Assembly (NCBI GenBank): GCA_015679605.1
Contig: JAAAVE010000727.1
Span: 1-11,167 of the forward strand
DNA length: 11,167 bases
Direction of reading: 5' to 3'
Source: Podila epigama
Taxonomy: Eukaryota > Mortierellomycota > Mortierellomycetes > Mortierellales > Mortierellaceae
Shown: positions 1 through 6,964 of the stretch, piece after piece
Numbering within the stretch: position 1 is the stretch's first letter
Layout: the number at the start of each line of letters is the position of its first letter
Made by a program: the position numbers and the translations under genes
Notes under the pieces: generated by a model
Databases searched by the model: none
What the model was told of the DNA's origin: nothing
The model's input: only the letters and a program-made list of their open reading frames with translations

Positions 1-936
1 TGCATTCTCATCAGGCACCCAAAAAAAAATTAAATTAAATAAAATTTGGTGGCAACTCTTGAAGCTGTATTTCCAACGATATCTTTATATGGGAATGAGG
101 CCTTCAAGGTCGTCACTTTCTTCAAAAATATTAACGTCACCGTATGTTATCTTTCTGTAAAGCTAACCTGGAAACTCTGAAGACCAAAGAAAAAAAATAT
201 GAAAAGTCAATTGACAGCGCTTTGTTATGTTTGTTTCTTTCTTTCTTCCTTCACTCTCTCTCGACCCCCTTCCCCTACCCTCCTCACCATTTCACATTTT
301 GATCTTCAACACAGGATCGAATCAGGATGGACATGCTGAAATAGTTTATTGAGATATATTTATAATCACGGATCACACGCTGGATCAGTCTTCCTTAGCT
401 ATAGGTAAGGCGACATTACCTGTCCTGATCAGATCTCATCTTTTCAGATGTCAATCGATCAGACTTGATCCCCCAATCCAAATCACTTCCTTTGAAACCA
501 CTGCTAATTGAGAGAGAAAAAAAGAAGAAAAGAGAAAAATTGGAAAGGTTTTGAATGATGAACAAAAAAAATCAAATAACTTTCGTTCTTCCTATTTCAG
601 ACATCGCTGTGCGGTGCTGCTGAGGAGACTTTATTGGTGCTGATCCATTATTTCCAAAGTTTCTCATTCTTTTTTTTTCCTCTCAAAAGAAGCATACACC
701 GCTTTTCCTTGTTGATTCATGTATTCACGATGTTTGTGTGTATGGATATTGACAATTAACCGTGTTGTCGTCTTTGTTCCAGTTACTGTCATTAGGTATT
801 TCTTTTATTGCAAAAAAAGTTCGTTTTGTACCAATAATTTTCAGATGAGTTCAGATATGCACAAAGCAAAGACTAAAGAAAAAAATAAAAAAAGAAAAAG
901 AAAAAGTGCATCATCTTCTCGGAATTCGGTTGCTCC
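1..936. other. Gene-poor left flank, no supported gene
   Basis: No open frame here can be tied to a protein family. The stretch holds A-runs, a CT-rich tract around 235-290, eight GATC sites between 301 and 470, and several polypyrimidine-AG strings that look like plus-strand splice acceptors (ending near 449, 600 and 845). The frames after these acceptors close quickly or read low-complexity residues. A short frame at about 50-139 is open on both strands and ends at a GTATGT donor-like string, but matches nothing I know. The right part should contain the 3' UTR of the minus-strand BRI3-like gene; an AATAAA on the minus strand lies at 804-809. Confidence 0.5.
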
Positions 937-1582
937 TTAATTGATACGGGGCAAGTTAATGTCAAACTTTTCTTCACATTTGATGCACACTGTCTCTTGA
1001 CGGACACAACAGCAGACAATGGGGAAACAAATGATGGACGCAAATGTGCCAGCATTCACACCAAGTGCACTAAATATAGGTGACACCAAATTGAAGTTGG
1101 TTATATTTTTTTTTCTTCTGTTTCTTGCTATTCCATGCTTCAGCCCGAGAAAGTGAGAGATGACCATTGTCATTTCCCCCCTTCTTCACCATATACTTTT
1201 TCTTCAACGTTCATGTACAGCGACAAAAACTAGACAACAGTATTGATGTCAACACGCGTGAACTAGAGCAATAAAAAAAATGGGGGACTTACTGGCGTGA
1301 CCTCAATTCATGGTAGCCTCCTTTGGGACACGGTGGCAAGGTTGCGGCAATTTGGCGCTGTTGGATGATGGCAGGGTGCAGAGGCAAGATATCGTTTGGA
1401 CGAGGGATATTAGGGTCGAGGAACTGGGTGGGAGCACCATCTACAGCACCAGGATACGCTGCAGAAGGGCCAGTGAACGTAGAACCGGGTGGAGGGTAGA
1501 GTGGTTGTTGCTGTGGCAGCGGCTGTTGCTGTTGCTGTTGGAGTGCGCCTCCACCCTGTTTTTCATTTGGATACGCCGACAT
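937..1582 (-). CDS. BRI3-like small membrane protein
   Basis: Two exons on the minus strand, 1582-1293 and 1069-937, separated by a 223-bp intron (donor GTAAGT, acceptor TTTAG). They join within a His codon to give 140 residues. Residues 1-80 are Pro/Gln-rich with two glutamine runs, probably disordered and cytosolic. The conserved part is the C-terminal 55 residues: a CPKGG motif (C85), a hydrophobic segment of about 100-119 containing FPIVCCC, and a CIKC knuckle (C125, C128). This order (Cys motif, membrane segment with a Cys cluster, second CxxC) is that of the brain protein I3 (BRI3) family, which in animals is linked to lysosomal and endosomal membranes. The first knuckle shows only one Cys where animal BRI3 has two. 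The ATG at 1582 is the first in frame and fits the domain. Family assignment is from remembered motifs; the fungal role is unknown. Confidence 0.72.
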
Positions 1583-1586
1583 TCTT

Positions 1587-1714
1587 GAGTGTGTGAATGA
1601 GAGAGTGTGTGTGAATGAGTGAGTGTGTGCGTGTGTCTACAGTGTTTGTGAGCGAGTGTGAGTGTGAGTGTGCGTGTTCGTGTGTGGTAACAGTGTGAAT
1701 GAGTGTGCGTGTTA
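1587..1714. repeat. GT-rich and GAATGAGT microsatellite
   Basis: An imperfect tract of GTGTGT mixed with GAATGAGT and GAGTGTGA units starts just upstream of the BRI3-like ATG. In the minus-strand transcript it would form a CA/CT-rich 5' leader or core promoter. The 1583-1903 spacer contains no other supported feature apart from the 3' end of the next gene. Confidence 0.7.
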
Positions 1715-1832
1715 GAGATGCAAGTGAGTTAAAGATAGAAAGACAGAATCATGTGTGACAAAAGGGTTGCAGGAATGCAACGCCAAGGTCTGGAAAGAAG
1801 GAAAAATGACAGTCACTTTTATGCTTGACGGC

Positions 1833-1838
1833 TTTATT
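1833..1838 (-). terminator. Candidate poly(A) signal of the 1904-3102 gene
   Basis: The plus strand reads TTTATT, which is AATAAA on the minus strand, 66 bases past the stop codon of the upstream minus-strand gene. The position suits a polyadenylation signal. The hexamer is common in A/T-rich spacers, so this is suggestive only. Confidence 0.35.
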
Positions 1839-1903
1839 TACAGTGGATGGATGGTGAGTGAGAGGGGTGTGCAAAAGAAAAAATTATCGTTGGCTGGTTC
1901 GTT

Positions 1904-3102
1904 CTACTTGGTCTTCATGCGGGTCGAGAGAGACTCTGTTGGGTCCTCTTCACGCATGTCATGGACAGGAGCCCTGTCCTGCTTCAGGATGCTGTGCGAC
2001 TCGACCATGCGAATGGCATCTGAGGCGTAGATGCTCAGCTTTGGCGACGACGACGACGACGACTATGAAGGATGGAAAAGGAAAAGGACATGCGTAGTTA
2101 GTATCAACGTTGCAAAAGAGCAGGCAGGAATTGGGTTTCTCCATTGCGGGTTGAGACAGAAATAAAGGAGAGGAGAAACATCGAGAATGACTAGCTATGT
2201 CAGCGACCTATTCACGATTCGATTCTTCTCACTTCTTCCTTCTACCCCTCACTCTTTGTTCACACACACACACCCCCACACCCACACACACTCTCTCTCT
2301 CATACACACACATCCTTAGAATTCGCAAATTCATAGTTGATGTTGATGTTGATGTTGATGAAAAGAGTCCAACAAAAAAAAAGAAAGGGAAAAGGATGAT
2401 GGTAAAGGAAGGAAGGAAGGAAGGAAAGGAAAGATACTGCTGCTTGCTAACCTTCAGTTCTTGACAGATGCTGGTCACCATTTCAGGCGCATGCTTGCTC
2501 TGTTGAAGGTGCTCCTTGCTGGCAGAGGGATGGAGAACATCTGCTTGGACTTGATCCACAAGACTTTGCTCAAATCCACTCGCCTTGCCAGTAAACGTCC
2601 AGCCTTCTTGGTTCTTGTTCGACCCACCCCCTACCCCAGGTTCCAAAAACGATTTCGAAAAGCCACTCTTGACCCCACCATGATGACGACCTGCACTCTG
2701 GCCAGAGTACATCGTATGTTCCGCACCCTGCCCTTGAAGCTGTTGCGGTTGATGTTGACCATCATTGCTGCTTCGGGCCAGACCCAGATTCATGAGAACT
2801 TCATCCTCTGGCGAATCGTATTGCTTTACCTCACGAAGATAGTCCTTGTCCTGTTGAGCCATTTTCTTGGCCGAGTGTTCCAAGCGATCAGCAGCGGCCC
2901 TTGCGGATTTGGACCAAGAGGTTTCCTTCTGACGAGGGGGCATCGAGGAAAAGCCGCTAGAGTGTTCACTGCTGCTGCTACTGCTGCTGCTGCTGCTGTG
3001 ACTTGATACGATGGCAGGGCCCTGGGAGGCAAAGACGACCATGGGAATGCGAGCCATGGAGACTCTTGGCAAGGCCTTGGAGACTGTACGAAGCGATGAC
3101 AT
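1904..3102 (-). CDS. Unassigned, probably mitochondrial, Ser/Gln-rich protein
   Basis: Two exons on the minus strand, 3102-2452 and 2062-1904, joined in phase 0 across a 389-bp intron to give 269 residues. The intron has donor GTTAGC, an exact TACTAAC branch site near 2100, a pyrimidine tract and acceptor CATAG. I recognise no family. Residues 1-30 have Arg/Lys/Ser, hydrophobic residues and no acids, like a mitochondrial presequence. Residues 33-45 are a serine run. Residues 60-110 are charged and probably helical (SARAAADRLEHSAKK, then YDSPEDEVLMNLGLAR). Residues 112-165 are Gln/Gly-rich and disordered. Residues 168-269 contain EGWTFTGKASGFEQSLVDQV and, after the splice, IYASDAIRMVESHSILKQDR, the segments most likely to be conserved. 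A Ser run (218-223) sits at the start of exon 2. An in-frame acceptor at 2039 would remove eight residues (261 aa). The coding frame is well supported; the function is open. Confidence 0.68.
2044..2062. repeat. (CGA)n trinucleotide repeat at an exon edge
   Basis: About six CGA/GAC units on the plus strand read as TCG (Ser) codons on the minus strand. They lie directly downstream of the CATAG acceptor of the 269-residue protein gene. Any change in repeat number would change the protein in whole residues. Confidence 0.75.
2261..2312. repeat. CA/CT dinucleotide microsatellite
   Basis: Runs of CACACA, a C-rich break, more ACACAC, then CTCTCT and a final ACACACA. The tract lies inside the intron of the 1904-3102 gene. 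Confidence 0.85.
2336..2360. repeat. (GTTGAT)4 hexanucleotide repeat
   Basis: Four tandem GTTGAT units inside the same intron, in the part that would be read as Ser-Thr repeats if the intron were wrongly translated. Confidence 0.85.
2407..2429. repeat. (GGAA)n tetranucleotide repeat
   Basis: About five tandem GGAA units with an imperfect end, inside the intron and about 20 bases from its 5' splice site on the minus strand. Confidence 0.85.
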
Positions 3103-4587
3103 ATTTTATGATTTCTGATTTATGTAAGTAGGGGAGAGTGTCTGAGTAGAGTAGAGAGTTGTTTTCGAAAGGTGAAAGTGATATGAGGTGGTAGTGTGTG
3201 AATGTGTGTTTGGTAATGGAGATGAGTGTGCAAAATATAATAAAACAGTTGAGGATACTGGGGGATAGAGTGAGTGCTTGAATGAGTATGAGTATGAGAA
3301 GAAGAAGAAAAAAAGAAAAGAAAAGAAAAAATGCGCACGATTTTTATGCGTGCAATGCTGTCCAAAGTTCAGAGTGCCAGAATAACCAGCCCATTCGAGA
3401 AGCCATGTTTCATTAAAAAAGAATGACACAACTCACCTGACGACTTTTTTGCTTTCTTTCTGTCGCGTTTATTCGGTGACCCACACTGTCCACACCCCCC
3501 ACGTAACAAACACATCGCACACAGCACAATTGTGACGAATAGCACACGAGAAAGCCATGAACAGGAACACGAACACGAACAAAGTGCACGAACACGGATA
3601 CAAAAATGATCGATTGTGGGGAGGGAAGGCCTCTTTCTTCATCTTTCACATGGACCCAAAAATAAATAAACTGACTCAACGGGGAGGTCTGTCTACGACA
3701 AGTCTATTACTCACATACAAAAAGGAACATGTGGGCACATGTATAGTGCAATGGTGAGAAATCCTATTCGTCCTTTTTTTTTTTCAAGAATAAGCTTGTT
3801 CCTTGACCGTGCCGATCTCTTGCCTTACCATCCGATCTTTTCCCTGCTTTCCTGTCATGACATGGATAATTCTCTCATCCTTCCCATTCGGGTCATATCC
3901 AAAAAGGAAGAATGCGGAGAAGGTGACAGAGTGGTAAACCCTTTTCATCACTTGCATTTTTTGTGACAAAACTTGTGTGGGTAACAGAACCAATCGATAG
4001 ACCCTGGTTGTTTGATCACAACAAGCCTCTCATAAATGACTAATGGAGTGATACCACTCTGAATTAGACTTTTTTTATTCTTGTTCCTATGGCACACAAA
4101 CATGGCGCGTACAACTACAACAAAAAATGCCATAGGATGAACATCCATGCTCACCATGATCATGGCATTGTTGTCTTCAGGACATCCGTTCTCATACCGT
4201 TGAAGAAAAAAATGCAACTATGCAAAAACAATTCCATATATGCAATAATTCCATACCATACAACATGTTTCTTCTTTTGTATGCAACTTTTTCTTCTTGA
4301 AAGTTTCGATGATTATTTTGTTTTTGGTCACAAAAAAAATCATTTTTAAAATTTCTTTAAGAATAAGGGCTTCTTGAGGAACGCTTTCACTAAGGAATGC
4401 CTTCATGTATTACAATGTAGTTGTAGACTTTGCTCCAAGTGGGGGGAGACAACAGAGCTGAAGAGGGACAGTGTTTTTTTGTGGGCGTGCAGGGTACGGG
4501 GAAAAAAAAAGAGGTGTCTACTTTGGTCTTATTTTTTTTTTCTTGGTTGCGGTTGTGGTGGTGTATACGAAAGTGTCACAAAAGCGC
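3103..4587. other. 1.5-kb spacer with no supported gene
   Basis: This stretch should hold the promoter and 5' leader of the 1904-3102 gene on the left and the 3' UTR of RUB1 on the right. A minus-strand donor-like CAG/GTGAGT at 3436 and a possible acceptor at 3115 could bound a leader intron ending 12 bases before the ATG at 3102. Repeats include GAGTAT units near 3282-3298, A/G runs at 3298-3330 and GAACAC units at 3563-3597. A minus-strand frame at 3784-3957 (57 residues) is the best open stretch, but the opposite strand is open as well. From 4080 to 4580 the sequence is A/T-rich with many homopolymers and nothing recognisable. Confidence 0.5.
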
Positions 4588-5721
4588 TTAGCATCCTCCA
4601 CGAAGAGCAAGAACCAAATGAAGAACTGAACCACCCTCGATGTTATAATCGGAAGCCAGACGATCATCAGCCCTAAGGATCATGTCATGAATAGAATTGC
4701 AAAAAAAAAGACGATTTAGACTACAGTAGATAAACTCACGAATATAACCTGTGTCAAGAAAAACAAAAAAAGTATGGCAAACAGAGTAGACAATGAACAT
4801 TGAAGACTTACATTTGCTTTCCTCCGAAAATCAAGCTTTCCGATGTGAAAAATAGTTCAAGTCATAGCATGAATGGGAGAAGTAACATAGAAACGAGTCA
4901 GTCACATCGGGTTATCTTTTGATTTTTGCATTCGCGTCAATGTCATTGAAAACAAGACGCGGCTACAGTGACCTGCCCCCACAATGTCACAATAAGCTCT
5001 TTTTGTCTTGTATGATTCGCCCCATCTCAATGAAAACCTACCGCTGCTGTGCTGGAGGAATACCTTCCTTTTCTTCAACACGCTCCTTGATACGAGTGAT
5101 CTACGTAGAAGGTGGAGGCAACAAAACTAAAGTTAATATACAAAGTTGGGTTTATGACAGAGTCCATGTTATTAAAGAGTAGTCTTTTTTTCCGGTCATT
5201 ACCTTGTCATTACGCTCGATATCGATCTCAATCTAGTGTTGATATTTTTTTTATACCATAACCCATGTTAGTAATAATAACGCGTATTTTCATGTCAATT
5301 TTTTTGATGGGGTCGCAGAGTGGTGACACTGAATTGCAATGAACTGCGCCATGGAGGCAAAGCAACATCTGAGCGGGACCGTAGAGGATTTTGGTTTCTT
5401 TTTTTTTTTTTGCCACTGTCTTTCATCCTGGTCAAAACAGGTGCCAGCCATGAACATGAACTTGTTTGTCGAAATTCATCATTATTATTATTTTTTCGTT
5501 CAAATACCTCCTTGCCAGTGAGTGTCTAAACATCATTGAATGAAACAACAAAGATTGGGAATTGAAGGTATAGTTAAGAACAAAAGTCAAAAAGCATGTC
5601 ATAGAAGACGCAAGTGTGGATTTAGGAAAAACAGTTTTCATTCTTTTCATTGTTCAAAATAAACATCATCACATTCAAATACAAACTTGGTGTTTTTCAG
5701 TACCTTGACTTTAATAAGCAT
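4588..5721 (-). CDS. RUB1: NEDD8/RUB1 ubiquitin-like modifier
   Basis: Six minus-strand exons, all with GT-AG borders: 5721-5704, 5525-5508, 5232-5203, 5100-5042, 4835-4812 and 4672-4588 (18, 18, 30, 59, 24 and 85 nt). They encode 77 residues with no gap against the ubiquitin fold. The protein starts MLIKVKTLTGKE and ends in ALRGG plus one Cys. Ala72 (Arg in ubiquitin) and Glu31/Glu32 mark it as NEDD8 rather than ubiquitin. Leu8, Ile44, Val70 and Lys48 are in place. Residues 51-62 (ADDRLASDYNIE) differ from the human protein. The product is known to be cleaved after Gly76, activated by the APP-BP1/UBA3 E1 and UBC12 E2, and attached to cullins to activate SCF-type ubiquitin ligases in cytosol and nucleus. 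The tail is one residue, as in budding yeast Rub1. Intron 2 has an exact TACTAAC branch site. The gene is divergent from PFDN1. Confidence 0.93.
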
Positions 5722-5933
5722 GTTGATGTTCTAATAGTTTTTTGTCGTTGGGTTTTTTGATAATGGAATGAAATTGAAAGAATTTCAAAGGATGTGGGAT
5801 GGGATGTGCCTTTTTTCATTGCATTGTGACGTGTGCTCCGTTGCGCCACCATTCAAGAAAGAGAGCCAAAAAAACAAAATTTGGAGACAAGGGAGTTGAA
5901 CTCTTCATCATCAACCTTCAAACACAAATCATA
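5722..5933. promoter_or_regulatory. Shared divergent RUB1/PFDN1 promoter region
   Basis: The two start codons lie back to back 212 bp apart, so both promoters and both 5' leaders must fit here unless a leader overlaps the other gene. A GTGACGTG string, similar to a CRE/ATF half site, occurs near 5826. I see no clear TATA box. Co-regulation of the pair is an inference. Confidence 0.5.
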
Positions 5934-6669
5934 ATGTCTATCAACGAACAGGCACTTGGAAAGGTACTTTACAATCTTGCAAAGATGCCAACCATCCAGC
6001 ATACACGGATACACCCATGCGCCTTCTTTTTCCATAGACTCCAAATCAGCAAGAAAAAAAAGAACAGCATCTCCATTACTCGGATCGTTGACGCGGACGG
6101 ACAAAAAGAAACATAAGAAACGCGATCACATTCAATCGAAAGAAAGATGATTACACTATAACTGATCTTCCTTCTCTCAAATCACTTAGATTATCCATGA
6201 TCTTCAATCAAAACTCCAGGAGGCAACCCGGATGGTGACTTCAGTTCAGGCACAGATTCAAACCAGAGACAGAGAAAGGAAACTCTCTGCTTTGACCAAC
6301 AAGGAACTGTCCAGCCTCGACCCTAGCACCGTCACTTACAAGTCTGTCGGAAAAATGTATGTTATTCTCTTCGCTCCGTCTCTCTCTCTTTATGCGGTTG
6401 CGTGCTTTTTTGCTTGGCTATTGGGTTTAGTCCAGGGCTCTAATCTCTTCTCTTCCCGAACACAAAAAAAATGAACACTTGTACGATGTAGGTTTGTCCA
6501 GGAGCCATTGCCAAAACTTACTGGAGAGCTTACTGACAAGGTATCAGAGATGGAAAAGGACATGGCTGCATTGGACAAGAAGCGGATTTACTGGGAACGC
6601 AATAAGATTGAGGCACAGGGCAATCTGCAAGAGTTGATCAGGCAGATTCAACAACACCAAGGTGCCTAA
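5934..6669 (+). CDS. PFD1: Prefoldin subunit 1
   Basis: Three plus-strand exons, 5934-5963, 6190-6356 and 6492-6669, separated by introns of 226 bp (GTACTT...CTTAG) and 135 bp (GTATGT...TGTAG). They give 124 residues, close to the 122 of human PFDN1. The layout is that of a beta-type prefoldin: an N-terminal coiled coil (about 3-45, with QSKLQEATR and RERKLSAL), a short hairpin region with TYKSVGKMF (about 59-67), which matches the YEGVGRMF motif of PFDN1, and a C-terminal coiled coil (about 72-120, with LDKKRIYWERNK). Prefoldin is a cytosolic hexamer that delivers nascent actin and tubulin to the CCT chaperonin. The first exon carries only ten residues; its ATG at 5934 opens the only frame that splices into the coiled coil. 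An AATAAA follows the stop by 67 bases. Confidence 0.9.
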
Positions 6670-6736
6670 ACAAACACCTTGTATTTTTTTCCCTTCACTT
6701 CTCTCCTTTTCTTTCTTTCCCCTCCTCGAGACCTAC

Positions 6737-6742
6737 AATAAA
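6737..6742 (+). terminator. Candidate poly(A) signal of PFDN1
   Basis: AATAAA on the plus strand, 67 bases past the TAA of PFDN1, followed by an A-rich region. This is a typical distance for polyadenylation in fungi. Confidence 0.45.
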
Positions 6743-6770
6743 CAACCCGTCAATAAGCAAACACTCAGGC

Positions 6771-6796
6771 ATGGCAATGGCAATGGCAATGGCAAT
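6771..6796. repeat. (ATGGCA)4 hexanucleotide repeat
   Basis: Four perfect ATGGCA units plus two bases, in the 295-bp spacer between the converging PFDN1 and SDH1 genes. It is not in a coding frame I can support. The rest of the spacer is CT-rich and ends in a 13-A run near 6900. Confidence 0.85.
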
Positions 6797-6964
6797 AGTA
6801 TTTGTAATTATGGAAAATATCCTTCTCTCCTTCTCCTCACTATCATTCAAACTACCCTTCTTCAAAGCTCAAACACATATCTCATGTTAACAATGCTACA
6901 AAAAAAAAAAAAACAACAGAAAGGGGGGGAAAAAAACTAGGAAAAAATATTGGTGAGTACCACT

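Noticed and set aside
592-760. Plus-strand exon after TATTTCAG with an open frame of about 50 codons
   Set aside because: The frame soon runs into Phe repeats from a T-run, has no good donor, and cannot be joined to any neighbouring segment; the minus strand is open there as well.
2260-2451. C-terminal extension of the 1904-3102 gene read through to 2260
   Set aside because: The extension is translated microsatellite (Phe runs, Ser-Thr repeats, Cys/Gly/Val). A donor at 2451, a TACTAAC branch and a good acceptor show it is intron.
2461-3006. 181-codon open frame on the plus strand
   Set aside because: Antisense to exon 1 of the 1904-3102 gene. Its alanine run is the reverse reading of the serine codon repeat; no splice signals or domains support it.
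4588-4800. Ubiquitin C terminus instead of NEDD8
   Set aside because: Residue 72 is Ala, positions 31-32 are Glu-Glu, and there is no tandem second unit or ribosomal fusion, all pointing to NEDD8/RUB1.
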